Source: Flammeovirga aprica JL-4 (GTDB lineage: Bacteria; Bacteroidota; Bacteroidia; Cytophagales; Flammeovirgaceae). From it: 64,000 nt of DNA. The stretch is taken from assembly GCF_012844305.1 (NCBI RefSeq), contig NZ_JABANE010000031.1, forward strand, positions 1 through 64,000, read 5' to 3'. Below, in pieces: positions 45,584 to 55,100 of the stretch; positions within the stretch are counted from its first letter, which is position 1; each line of letters begins with the position of its first letter. Below the pieces are notes generated by a model. That model was given only the letters and a program-made list of their open reading frames with translations. It had not been told where the DNA came from and searched no databases. The position numbers were made by a program, and so were the translations under genes.

Positions 45584-45591
45584 TATCTTTG
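45584..45591 (+). promoter_or_regulatory. TATCTTTG -7 box of the rsmI-lnt-ogt operon
   Basis: Perfect TAnnTTTG, 18 bases before the rsmI ATG, giving a very short leader. The -33 element is not recognisable. Confidence 0.45.
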
Positions 45592-45609
45592 TTTCGATAA
45601 AAAAGAATT

Positions 45610-46332
45610 ATGGAAGAGACATCATTATATATAGTTCCTACGCCTATCGGGAACCTTGAAGATATAACTGCAAGAGCATTGCGTATACTGAATGAAGTAG
45701 ATACAATTCTTGCAGAAGACACTCGTAATACGGGTAAATTATTGAAGCATTTTGACATTAAAAGCAACTTGCAGAGTCATCATGCTTTTAATGAGCATAA
45801 GACTGTTGAGGGATTGATTCAGCGCCTTCAGAAAGGAGAGAAAATCGCCTTAGTTTCAGATGCGGGAACACCTGTTATTTCTGATCCGGGTTATATTTTA
45901 GTGAGAGCATGTGGAGAAGCTGGTATCAAAGTGGAAACGCTTCCTGGACCGACGGCTTTTGTACCTGCGTTGGTCAACTCTGGTTTGCCGGCTGACCGTT
46001 TTACGTTTGAAGGTTTTCTTCCCCACAAAAAAGGAAGACAGACTAAAATCAAAGAGCTGGAAGAGGAACAGCGCACAATGGTGTTTTATGAATCACCTCA
46101 CCGCTTAGTTAAGTTTTTAGAGCAATTGGCTGAAGCTTGGGGTGGTGAAAGAAGAGCGAGTGTTTCTAGGGAATTATCTAAGTTTCATGAAGAGACTATG
46201 AGGGGAACACTCTCAGAATTAGCACAATATTATACAGAAAATCCTCCAAAAGGCGAGATTGTTGCAGTGGTGGAAGGAAAGAAAATTGAGAAGAAACCTA
46301 AGGGCAATAAGTATAAATACAAAGATCAATAA
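45610..46332 (+). CDS. rsmI: 16S rRNA (cytidine-1402-2'-O)-methyltransferase RsmI
   Basis: SAM-dependent tetrapyrrole-methylase-fold enzyme that 2'-O-methylates C1402 in the ribosomal P site. The motifs IVPTPIGNLEDITARALRIL, LAEDTRNTGKLLKHF, IALVSDAGTPVISDPGY and LPGPTAFVPALVNSGLP are all present, plus FYESPHRLVKFLEQL. 240 residues, usual length, ending in a Lys-rich tail. The stop overlaps the lnt start (TAATG), so the two are translationally coupled. Confidence 0.95.
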   Translation: MEETSLYIVPTPIGNLEDITARALRILNEVDTILAEDTRNTGKLLKHFDIKSNLQSHHAFNEHKTVEGLIQRLQKGEKIALVSDAGTPVISDPGYILVRACGEAGIKVETLPGPTAFVPALVNSGLPADRFTFEGFLPHKKGRQTKIKELEEEQRTMVFYESPHRLVKFLEQLAEAWGGERRASVSRELSKFHEETMRGTLSELAQYYTENPPKGEIVAVVEGKKIEKKPKGNKYKYKDQ

Positions 46333-47957
46333 TGAGGAAATTTATCTACGACTTTATAACAACAAACAGTGAGAAGAAGTGGTATCCGTGGCTTCTAGCT
46401 TTGCTTAGTGGCACCTTCTTGGGGCTTTCATGGCATGGATTCCTTCCTTTAGTTTTTATTGGGTTTGTGCCTTTATTGGAAATTGAAAGAGTGATTTCTC
46501 TTGACAGCAAGCGTTTCAAAGGATGGAGAATTTATGGTTTTGCATTCCTTGCCTTTTTTACTTTCAATTTCGTAGGGTATTGGTGGCTTTGGTACGCCTC
46601 TAAATGGGCCACTTTTGGTGCCTGGGGAGCCAATGCGGCTTTAATGGCATTGCCGTTCTTAGCTTTTTACCATACCAAGAGAATTTCTCAAGGAAAATTC
46701 CATCATATTGATTTTGTATGCTGGTGGATTGCTTTTGAATATGTGCACATGTTCTGGGAATTTTCATGGCCTTGGCTAAACCTCGGCAATGTATTGAGTT
46801 TTACTCCTTCCTTGGCACAGTGGTATGAATATACGGGTACTTTTGGCGGAACACTTTGGATTACATTGATCAATATCTATTTCTTTAGTTTTATGGTCAA
46901 TGGACGAAAAATTGTTTCTATTTTCTTCTACTTATTGATTCCAATTTCTACTTCTCTGTATATGTATTATACTTATGAAGAAGTGGGTGAAGAAATTGAA
47001 GTAGCAGTAGTTCAACCCAACATTGACTGTTATTCTGAAAAGTTTAGATACAATGCCAGAACGGGAGCTCAAAATACAACAACTTATATTCCTCCTCAGG
47101 ATCAGGTAAAACGTATGATGGACCTTACGGAACAGACCATCACGCCTAATACTAAGTTTGTATTCTGGCCAGAAACTTCCATCAGTAATAATATTGATGA
47201 AGACCGTACGAATAGAAGTCCTGACTTATTGGTCATCAAAAAAATGATGGCAAAATTCCCTAATACCACTTTGGTATCGGGTGCAGATACTTATAAAATC
47301 TATGGTGATACGGCGTTGACAACTACCTCAAGGCACTCTCAAAATATAGGGTACTATGATGTTTTCAATACGGCAGTAAGAGTAAAAGATAAAGAGCCTT
47401 TGTCTTTCTATCATAAATCACAATTGGTTATTGGTGTAGAAACGATTCCATTTCCAGGAATTCTAAAAGCCATTATTCTTAACTTCGGTGGTAGTTCTGG
47501 CGGATTAGGAAGGCAAGAGGAAAGAGATGTTTTTGCCAATGGCGACATCAATGTGGGGCCGATTATTTGTTATGAATCCGTGTATGGTGAATATGTGACA
47601 GAGTATGTTAAAAAAGGAGCTGATTTTCTTACAGTCGTTACCAATGACGGCTGGTGGGATGACACACCTGGACATACACAACACCTTGCTTTCTCATCAT
47701 TGAGAGCCATTGAAACACGTAAAGATATTGCAAGATCTGCCAACACAGGAATTTCTTGTTTTATCAACCAAAGAGGGGATATTCTGAAGCCTATTGCGTA
47801 TGGTGAGACGGGTGCTGAATTGGGCAACGTAAGAATTAACAAAGAAGAAACGTTCTATACATTATATGGTGACTATATTGCAAGAGTAGGAAGTATACTT
47901 GCTGTAACTATGCTTCTTGTAGGATGGTCACGTAGAAAAAATGCTTTACCTATTTAA
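46332..47957 (+). CDS. lnt: Apolipoprotein N-acyltransferase
   Basis: Inner-membrane enzyme that adds the third acyl chain to lipoproteins, fitting the many lipoproteins in this genome. An N-terminal hydrophobic part of about seven helices (1-220) is followed by a nitrilase-like domain with the full triad: Glu281 in WPETSISN, Lys362 in FYHKSQLV, Cys413 in IICYESVYG. VVTNDGWWDDTPGHTQH is also typical. 541 residues. It is coupled to rsmI upstream and followed after 14 bases by ogt. Confidence 0.93.
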   Translation: MRKFIYDFITTNSEKKWYPWLLALLSGTFLGLSWHGFLPLVFIGFVPLLEIERVISLDSKRFKGWRIYGFAFLAFFTFNFVGYWWLWYASKWATFGAWGANAALMALPFLAFYHTKRISQGKFHHIDFVCWWIAFEYVHMFWEFSWPWLNLGNVLSFTPSLAQWYEYTGTFGGTLWITLINIYFFSFMVNGRKIVSIFFYLLIPISTSLYMYYTYEEVGEEIEVAVVQPNIDCYSEKFRYNARTGAQNTTTYIPPQDQVKRMMDLTEQTITPNTKFVFWPETSISNNIDEDRTNRSPDLLVIKKMMAKFPNTTLVSGADTYKIYGDTALTTTSRHSQNIGYYDVFNTAVRVKDKEPLSFYHKSQLVIGVETIPFPGILKAIILNFGGSSGGLGRQEERDVFANGDINVGPIICYESVYGEYVTEYVKKGADFLTVVTNDGWWDDTPGHTQHLAFSSLRAIETRKDIARSANTGISCFINQRGDILKPIAYGETGAELGNVRINKEETFYTLYGDYIARVGSILAVTMLLVGWSRRKNALPI

Positions 47958-47971
47958 GCACTAGATAAAAA

Positions 47972-48472
47972 ATGGAAACCGTTTTTAGAGATTATATTGA
48001 AACTCCTCTAGGCCTTATGGTTGTAGAAGCTTCTCCTAGAGGAGTTTCAAAAATTCGCTTTCTTGATGAAGGCGAGGAAATATTAGATGATTTGACCAAT
48101 CCACATACCATGGATGCGATCGAATGGATCGATAATTATTTTCAGGGCAATAGTAAACTGGGATTTGATTTTTCGATTGACCTATCGGGTACTACTTTTC
48201 AAAAGCAGGTTTGGAAGGAACTGTGCAAAGTGAAGTATGGTACTGTGGCTACTTATCTTGATATTTCTGAAAGAATTGGTAATCCTAAAGCCATCAGAGC
48301 AGTGGGTGCAGCCAACGGGCAAAACCCTATTGCATTGGCAATTCCTTGCCACAGAATCATAGGCAGTGATGGTACACTGACAGGTTATGCTGGCGGTTTA
48401 GGTAGAAAAAAATGGTTGCTACAGCATGAAGGGTATATCAAGTATGGCCAAGAACAGCTGAGTCTTTTTTAG
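47972..48472 (+). CDS. ogt: Methylated-DNA--protein-cysteine methyltransferase
   Basis: Suicide repair protein that removes alkyl groups from O6-methylguanine. The acceptor is Cys126 in IPCHRIIG; the preceding VATYLDISERIGNPKAIRAVGAANGQNP as helix-turn-helix and arginine-finger region and the later GYAGGLGRKKWLLQHE are canonical. 166 residues, Ogt-type with the short N-terminal domain. It is the third gene of the rsmI-lnt operon, and its stop overlaps the convergent cheC-like stop by 4 bases. Confidence 0.94.
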   Translation: METVFRDYIETPLGLMVVEASPRGVSKIRFLDEGEEILDDLTNPHTMDAIEWIDNYFQGNSKLGFDFSIDLSGTTFQKQVWKELCKVKYGTVATYLDISERIGNPKAIRAVGAANGQNPIALAIPCHRIIGSDGTLTGYAGGLGRKKWLLQHEGYIKYGQEQLSLF

Positions 48473-49134
48473 CCGAAAATACTTTTGAAAAAGCCTTTTT
48501 TGTCTTCTTTCTTATCTTCACTCTGTTCTCCTACAAACGCATTTTCCATATCAAAATTTCTTACAAAAGGAATCAGCGTTTCATCAAACATACAGATCAA
48601 TTCTAAATTTACTCTAGATTTAAAAGCCCCTAACTCCGCTTTCAACGCGTAGGAAACATTCATTCCTGCTTCCCTTTCATGAATAAATTTATCAAAATTA
48701 TCTAAAGACATTTCCTGAATACTAGGTACATGACCATAGATCGTATTATTAAAAAGGTTGGCAAACTTTGTCACAAAAGCGGCGATCAGAATATTATCCA
48801 ATTCCAATAACATTGCCTCTCTCATTTGCTTCTTTCCCCATTCTGTGGTCGGCAAAGTTTTTTCTATGATGCCTTGTTCATCTTCACCATGAACAATCAG
48901 CATCGTCTCCGCTTTCATATCGCCAATAATATCTGTAGTCAGTACAAACACATCTTCTTTATAGTCCTGACGTAATAGTTTTTCTTTGGAAAGGTCTTTT
49001 ACTTCCATCACATTCCTTACTAAAATTTCATCTTTTAGAACGGTAGATAAAGCGTTAGCAACATTTCCCAATGCAATATTGGTTACATCATTTATTAAAT
49101 AGGATTTCTCTATCGAAAACTGGGATTGAAACAT
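48469..49134 (-). CDS. CheC-like chemotaxis phosphatase
   Basis: The two halves of the CheC fold are visible: LINDVTNIALGNVANALSTVL (about 13-33) resembles the first active-site helix (E-x2-N followed by GNAATALS), and MLLELDNILIAAFVTKFANLF (about 108-128) the second. In the first motif the usual Glu is Asp (D-V-T-N), while E-L-D-N is intact in the second, so phosphatase activity may reside mainly in the second site. CheC-type proteins dephosphorylate CheY. The charged C-terminal tail (EQSEDKKEDKKGFFKSIFG) is unusual and might be a docking peptide. Last gene of the che cluster, 29 bases after cheA. Confidence 0.75.
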   Translation of the reverse strand: MFQSQFSIEKSYLINDVTNIALGNVANALSTVLKDEILVRNVMEVKDLSKEKLLRQDYKEDVFVLTTDIIGDMKAETMLIVHGEDEQGIIEKTLPTTEWGKKQMREAMLLELDNILIAAFVTKFANLFNNTIYGHVPSIQEMSLDNFDKFIHEREAGMNVSYALKAELGAFKSRVNLELICMFDETLIPFVRNFDMENAFVGEQSEDKKEDKKGFFKSIFG

Positions 49135-49163
49135 AATGATTTCTTTCTGTTATTCTAAGTTAA

Positions 49164-50966
49164 TTATACAGTTGCGAAAGTTGGTTTGAATAAAAATTCT
49201 GAGATGTCGTTGGCATCCAATACAAGGCAGACATTACCGTTGCCCAAAATAGTAGCACCACTGATAAAACGTGCATTTTCCACAGGTTTACCCAATGGCT
49301 TTTCTATTATTTCTTTCTGTTGCAATAATCGGTCTACTACAAAACCAATCATCTTATTATCAACAGATACAACAACAATATTAATTTTAGCTTCCGGGTC
49401 TTCTATCTTATCAAAAGAACGGTGAAGTAATTGAGGGTCTTGCAATCCGTCTATATCTTGACAGTCAAAAATATCTCTCAAAAACATCACAGTAATGGTA
49501 TCATCAAGGTGTGTGGTCACCAGCCCTCCTCCTACTTTATGAATAGAAGACTTCTTTACAGAAATAACCGCCTCTGTAAATGATAACGGAATGGCGTACT
49601 CTGTATTGTTGATAATAAAAAGTAAAGCTGATTTTACCGCCATTGATGAAGGTAAACTCAAACTGAATGTTGTGCCCTGCCCTAATACAGTTTTGATATT
49701 GATTTTCCCACCAACTGCATCCACGGCTTTTTTCACCACATCCATCCCTACACCTCTGCCACTCACTGAAGTGACATTATCTACACTAGAGAATCCCGGT
49801 TCAAAGATAAACTTCACTACATCATCATCTGAAAGCGCGGCCAATGCCTCTGGTGTTGCCAGTCTTTTTTCGATGACTTTCTTTCTGATCTTATTTGCAT
49901 CAATGCCATTTCCGTCATCAATGACCTCAATAATCACATACTCCTTGTCTGAAGTGGCACATAACTGAATCGTACCTTGTTCCTTTTTACCGTTTTTCTT
50001 TCTTTCCTCCGGACCTTCTATACCGTGACTTACTGCATTTCGGACCAAGTGAATCATAGAATCACTGATAATCTGCAGTACATTACGGTCAATTTCAATT
50101 TCAGTACCCTGTAAATCAAGATTTACTTTTTTGTTCTCAATCGTAGCAACGTCACGAACAATACGGTGAAATTTATGGAACAAAGCACCTACTTGTACCA
50201 GTCTTACACCCATTACAGAATACTGTAAATCAGAAGTGATTCTATACAAACGGGTATACTCATTGGTGGTTCCAAAACTAGCCCCTTGAGCAATGATTCT
50301 ATCTTTTTCAATGGCCAACTCTCCAACAAGATTCAATAAAGTATCTAGCTTGGCAACGGGTACCTGTACAAAATCAGAGAAGGTAATCTTCGATTTTTTG
50401 TCCTCATCATCTGAAAATTCATCAGCCAATGGCACACCAATAGGAACGGGCTGTTCAGACGCTAAAGTTTCTTTCTGACTATCTGTCAACTCTTCTTCAT
50501 TTTTTTCCTGAAGAGATGCTTCTAGTTCTTTATCCTTCTTTTCAGATGATTCTCCTCCGCCTTGGGTATGTTCATACTCTATCTCTCCTTTCAGGTTTCT
50601 AAGGATCACCTTGAGTTTCGCCCTCATTCCTTTATAAGGAACTTTTTTATCGACCTTCACTCCTTCAATCATTTCTCCAAGCTTGTCGATCGCTTTGAAT
50701 AGATCATTGAAGACCATGGAGGTCAAGGCAATGTTTCCTCTTCGAATTTCACTGAAAATATCCTCCAACAGATGTCCAACGGAAGCTACATCTTCAAAAC
50801 CCATTGCGGCTGCATTGCCCTTCAGTGTATGAATAATTCTAAAAATAGCCTCTGTTGCCTCTCTGTCAGCATGATTTTTTTCCAGCTGTGTAAATAATCT
50901 ATTGAGCTGTTCAAAACTATCCTGAGCTTCGGCGAGAAATATCTGTTTAAGTTCTTCTTCTTTCAT
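49164..50966 (-). CDS. cheA: Chemotaxis histidine kinase CheA
   Basis: Histidine kinase of a chemosensory array. P1 domain (1-105) with phosphoryl-accepting His46 in FRIIHTLKGNAAAMGF; a charged linker (about 110-190) where a CheY-binding P2 domain would normally be; dimerisation P3 (about 195-265); ATPase P4 with N box HLVRNAVSHGIEGPEE, G1 VIDDGNGID and G2 GRGVGMDVVKKAV (about 300-430); CheW-like P5 (about 440-590). At 600 residues it is short because P2 appears to be missing. It lies downstream of cheW and cheY. Confidence 0.94.
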   Translation of the reverse strand: MKEEELKQIFLAEAQDSFEQLNRLFTQLEKNHADREATEAIFRIIHTLKGNAAAMGFEDVASVGHLLEDIFSEIRRGNIALTSMVFNDLFKAIDKLGEMIEGVKVDKKVPYKGMRAKLKVILRNLKGEIEYEHTQGGGESSEKKDKELEASLQEKNEEELTDSQKETLASEQPVPIGVPLADEFSDDEDKKSKITFSDFVQVPVAKLDTLLNLVGELAIEKDRIIAQGASFGTTNEYTRLYRITSDLQYSVMGVRLVQVGALFHKFHRIVRDVATIENKKVNLDLQGTEIEIDRNVLQIISDSMIHLVRNAVSHGIEGPEERKKNGKKEQGTIQLCATSDKEYVIIEVIDDGNGIDANKIRKKVIEKRLATPEALAALSDDDVVKFIFEPGFSSVDNVTSVSGRGVGMDVVKKAVDAVGGKINIKTVLGQGTTFSLSLPSSMAVKSALLFIINNTEYAIPLSFTEAVISVKKSSIHKVGGGLVTTHLDDTITVMFLRDIFDCQDIDGLQDPQLLHRSFDKIEDPEAKINIVVVSVDNKMIGFVVDRLLQQKEIIEKPLGKPVENARFISGATILGNGNVCLVLDANDISEFLFKPTFATV

Positions 50967-51025
50967 TCGTGTAAGTGCATGATAAGTACGAAGTCAAATT
51001 TCATGAGTCATTTTTTGGGTACGAC

Positions 51026-51043
51026 ATTACAGCCCGTTGTAAT
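51026..51043. repeat. Small inverted repeat between cheY and cheA
   Basis: ATTACA (51026-51031) and TGTAAT (51038-51043) with a 6-base loop in the 156-base cheY-cheA gap; it could be an mRNA hairpin. Weak. Confidence 0.3.
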
Positions 51044-51122
51044 AGCAAGCACTACTCAACGTTTTCCGAAGGCGTTATATATCAAAAAATGGTGTAAAGA
51101 AATTTTGAATTGGCACTTGAGG

Positions 51123-51482
51123 TTAAATAATCTGACCTATTGCTTCCGTCAATTGTTCTGGCGTAAAAGGCTTCACTAAATAGCTGTCCAATCCCAGATT
51201 CATTCCCTCATCAATCACTGCTTGTTGTCCAACAGCACTGATCATTATGATTTTTGAAGTAAGGTCTTCTTCTTTTAAGGTTTTCAAAATATCAAGCCCC
51301 AACATATCAGGCAGGATATTATCCAGGGTTATCAAATCAGGTTCTGAGTCTAATGCTAAGTCTATCGCTTCTTCACCGTTTGATGCTTGTCCAATAACTT
51401 CAAACCCCGCTTCTTCTAATGCGTCCTTGATAATGGAACGCATATACAAGGAATCATCAACAATTAATACTTTTTTAGCCAT
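51123..51482 (-). CDS. cheY: CheY-like response regulator
   Basis: Single receiver domain. Numbered from the ATG at 51482 (MAKKVLIVDDSLYMRS), acidic pocket Asp9-Asp10, phospho-acceptor Asp54 in LITLDNILPDMLG, Ser/Thr position in IIMISAVGQQ and Lys in YLVKPF. 119 residues. The open frame reaches four codons further (51494), but MAKK is the usual CheY start. It is the output molecule of the neighbouring CheA; as no flagellar gene is present, the target is probably gliding or pili machinery, or another process. Confidence 0.92.
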   Translation of the reverse strand: MAKKVLIVDDSLYMRSIIKDALEEAGFEVIGQASNGEEAIDLALDSEPDLITLDNILPDMLGLDILKTLKEEDLTSKIIMISAVGQQAVIDEGMNLGLDSYLVKPFTPEQLTEAIGQII

Positions 51483-51502
51483 GGGTAAATACACATTAAA
51501 TT

Positions 51503-52084
51503 TTAAATCTTAGACCCTATTACAGTTTTAAGGTCGTCTTTTGTGATAATCTTAAAGATGTCTATTAAGATAATCAGTCGATCTTCTATCTTAATAATAC
51601 CATTGATATAGTCCTGTTCTCCGTGCATTTCCGTCACCACGGCAGGTGTATAATCGATGTCCGTATCTGCTACAGACAAGGTATTGGGTACATCTTTTAC
51701 TAAAATAGCCATATTGAATTCGTGGCTTTCCACTACAAGCGTGTAGCCACTCGTTTCATTGATTGTATTATTAAGCGAAAACTTATCTTCCAGATCAATA
51801 ATGGCCAGTATATTTCCTCTGATATTTGCCACTCCTCTCACATAAGAGGGAGTAAGAGGTATTTTTGTAATCCGTGGAGTAATCACAACTTCTTTTATCT
51901 GATCTATCCGAAGTCCGTACTCTTCTTCTCCTAATCGGAATACAATAATATTGCTTTTCTGCTCCTGCTCATCATCAATTGTCACTTTAGCCATATCTAT
52001 AGCCTCAGCAATTCTCTCTTCTTTTGATCGGGATGCATTGTTTGGTTCTTCAACAGTCATAATAGTGAGGTCTTTTGAAATCAT
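51503..52084 (-). CDS. cheW: Chemotaxis coupling protein CheW
   Basis: CheW-type SH3-like coupling domain (about 45-185): IIVFRLGEEEYGLRIDQIKEV, ITKIPLTPSYVRGVANIRGNILAIIDL and INGIIKIEDRLIILIDI. It links the receptor to CheA. The N-terminal about 40 residues (acidic, EEPNNASRSKEERIAEAID) are an extra, likely disordered extension; an internal ATG at 52060 would shorten it by 8 residues. It sits between the giant receptor gene and cheY. Confidence 0.93.
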   Translation of the reverse strand: MISKDLTIMTVEEPNNASRSKEERIAEAIDMAKVTIDDEQEQKSNIIVFRLGEEEYGLRIDQIKEVVITPRITKIPLTPSYVRGVANIRGNILAIIDLEDKFSLNNTINETSGYTLVVESHEFNMAILVKDVPNTLSVADTDIDYTPAVVTEMHGEQDYINGIIKIEDRLIILIDIFKIITKDDLKTVIGSKI

Positions 52085-52092
52085 TATTTTGG

Positions 52093-52121
52093 GTAGGGAT
52101 GCTGTAAAACAACACCCCTAC
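52093..52121. repeat. Short palindromic repeat related to the 8850-9007 element
   Basis: GTAGGGATGCTGT (52093-52105) and ACAACACCCCTAC (52109-52121) form an imperfect hairpin, 11 of 13 pairs. Its first 21 bases match the reverse complement of 8870-8890 at 18 positions, suggesting one repeat family. Confidence 0.6.
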
Positions 52122-52127
52122 TTTCCA

Positions 52128-55100
52128 TTATTTTAATTTAAACTTACCAACTCCCTCTTTCAATTGAGAGGCCACTTGGTTCAGTTCTTCCGATGTTTCA
52201 CCCATCTCTTTCACTGATCCAGACATTTCATCGGCAACACCTGCCACGTTCTTGGTTCCAGCTGCTGTATCTTCTGATACCACCACAATCTTCTCAATGT
52301 TTTGTACAACTGAGTCAATTGAACCTTTCTGTGTATCTGTTGCTTCCAATACATCTTTCGACAGTTTCAGGGTTTCCTCACTAGAGTCTAAAATGGTTTT
52401 GAATACCTCTGATACGTCTTTCGTTGCATCATTACCTACTTTTACCGACTCTTCCATTTTGTCGATGGCTTTGGTCGCTAACCCAACGTCCTTCTGAACG
52501 TCTTGAATCACTTTCTCAATACCACCTGCAGACTGTCTTGAATCTTCTGCCAGTTTACGAATCTCTTCGGCAACGACTGCGAAACCTCTACCTGCTTCAC
52601 CTGCTCTAGCGGCCTCAATTGCGGCGTTAAGGGCGAGTAGGTTGGTTTGTGAGGCAATATCTGTGATCACTGTCAGTGCTCTTGAGATTTCCTCCGATCG
52701 TTTGGCAAGAATTTCAATCGATTCTGAAGTAGATCCGGCGGAGTTTTCAATGGCATTCATGTTTTCCACCAAGTGCTTGATGATCATCATACCATTCTGA
52801 CAAGACTCCATACCAGATTCAGCAGATCGGTTAATGACATGTGCCTTATTACCGGTGTCTTCCGCTGCGGAAAGGATTTCATCTACCAGTGTCGAAGATT
52901 CATCCGTTCTTGCTACCTGCTCCAACATACCTGATGATATATCTTGAATGGCTGATACCACCGTGTCTGTTGATTTATCCATGATACCGAACTTCTGTTT
53001 CATCTGATCCGAAGACCCTGCCACCGTATTCGACATCTGTTCAATTTCAAGAAGCAAGCTTTGTAATCCATCCAAGGCTTCATTTAGACCTTGAGCCATT
53101 TGCCCAATATCACCAGTGGCTTTCCCTGTGAATCGTTTTGATAAATCACCTTGTGCCATTGATTTGGTTAGTCCTTGGAATTCTAGAATTGGTTGTGATA
53201 TGGATACAAGCAAGTTGTTGAAGGCATCGGCTAATTCTTTCCATGCACCTTGAGCACTTTCAATTTCAAGTCGCTCACTCAACTTACCTTGATCTCCTGC
53301 TATTTGTACTACTCGGTTAATCTCCGTAATGAAGTTTTTCAGGTTATCTCTCAGTGATCTGTTGTTTTCGATCATTCTACCGATATCTGAATCGAGGTTG
53401 ATATTTCCGAGGTCAATCTTGGCATCAAAATTACCCTTGGCCAGTTCATCTAAGAAATCAGACAGTGCGTTGTAGGCTGTTTTAAACTCGGTCACATCTG
53501 AAGCGTATTTCACTACTTTAAAGATATTTCCTTCCGCATCTTCAATCGGGTTATAAGTGGCCTGCAGCCATATTTCTTGTCCTGATTTATTGATACGTTT
53601 ATATTCACCACTGTCAAATACTCCGTTTCTCAGTTTCTCCCAGAAGTTCTTATACTCAAAACTTGTGGCATACTCCGGTTCTACGAAAATACTGTGATGT
53701 TTACCGAGAATCTCTTCTTTTCTATAACCTGTTGTGGTCAGGAAGTTATCATTACAATCCAGAATATGTCCTTGAAGATCAAATTCCACAGAAGCTTGCG
53801 CTTTCAGAATCGCATTGATTTTACCTCGGTTTTCAGCGTTGGCTAATCGTCTTTGAGTTACATCCTCTGCAATTTGTACTACTTTATAATAGTTACCCTC
53901 ATGATCCTGCACTGGGTTATAAGTAGCTTGTAGCCAAATCTCCTCTCCTGCTTTATTCAATTGTTTGTAGACATCTCTATCAAACTCGCCTACACTTAGT
54001 TTCTGCCAGAAGGTCTTGTACTCTTGGGATTGAGAATATTCTGCTGTTACTAATTTACTGTGGTGTGCTCCCACAATTTCCTCTTTGGTATATTGTGTAT
54101 TCTGACAGAAGATATCATTGCAGTCAAGTACATTACCTGTAAGATCAAATTCCATACGCATGTAACTTGCATCAATCGCCGCAATCTTACCACGGTTATC
54201 CGCATTGGCAATTCTTCTTGCTGTAATGTCATTCAAGTAAGCTACAACCTTCACATAGTTACCATCGTAATCCTGAATCGGGTTGTAAGAACCTTCCAGC
54301 CAAATCTCTCTTCCATCTTTTGTGATACGTTTGAAGGAATCTACCACGTACTGCCCTTTCTGCAGTTTGGCCCACAGTTCTTTATTTCTCAGCACTGTAT
54401 CTTGATCAACACCTACAATCACATCATGCGGACTGTTGATAATTTCACCCTCATTATAACCCATCACTTCAAGCAACGTGTCGTTCATGGCTGAAATTTC
54501 ACCTTCCATAGAAAGCTCCATTACACCTGATGATTTCGAGATCGCTTCATCCAAACCATCTTTCTCTACTTGCTGATCCATTTGAGCTGTGATATCAAAA
54601 CGAATCGCAATGTACTTCACTGGTTTCCCATCGTTGTCCAATACCGGGGCAATAGTAGCATCAACCCAATAATAACCGCCGTTTTTCTTCAAGTTACGAT
54701 ACTTCACTTTGAAGATTCTACCCGCTTGAATAGTGTCCCAGAATTCTTTGAAAATTTCCTTAGGAGTAGAAGGGTGACGCACAATATTGTGAGGTTTGCC
54801 TAGTAACTCTTGTCTGGTATATCCGGAAAGTTCAGCGAAGGTGTCATTGACAAAAGTAATGTTACCATGTAAATCTGTTTCAGACATCAGCGCGGCAGAG
54901 TTGAAGGCGTTTACTCTTGATTCTAATTCGTTCTTTAAGGCTTCCGCTCTTCGTTGTGTCTCAATCTGTTCAGTAATGTCAGTAGCATATTTTACTACTT
55001 TCATTGCCTTGTTATTCAGGTCGAAAATTGGACTATAAGTAGCTTGCAACCACATGATACTACCATCTTTTCTCACCCTTCTATAAACACCTTCATCATG

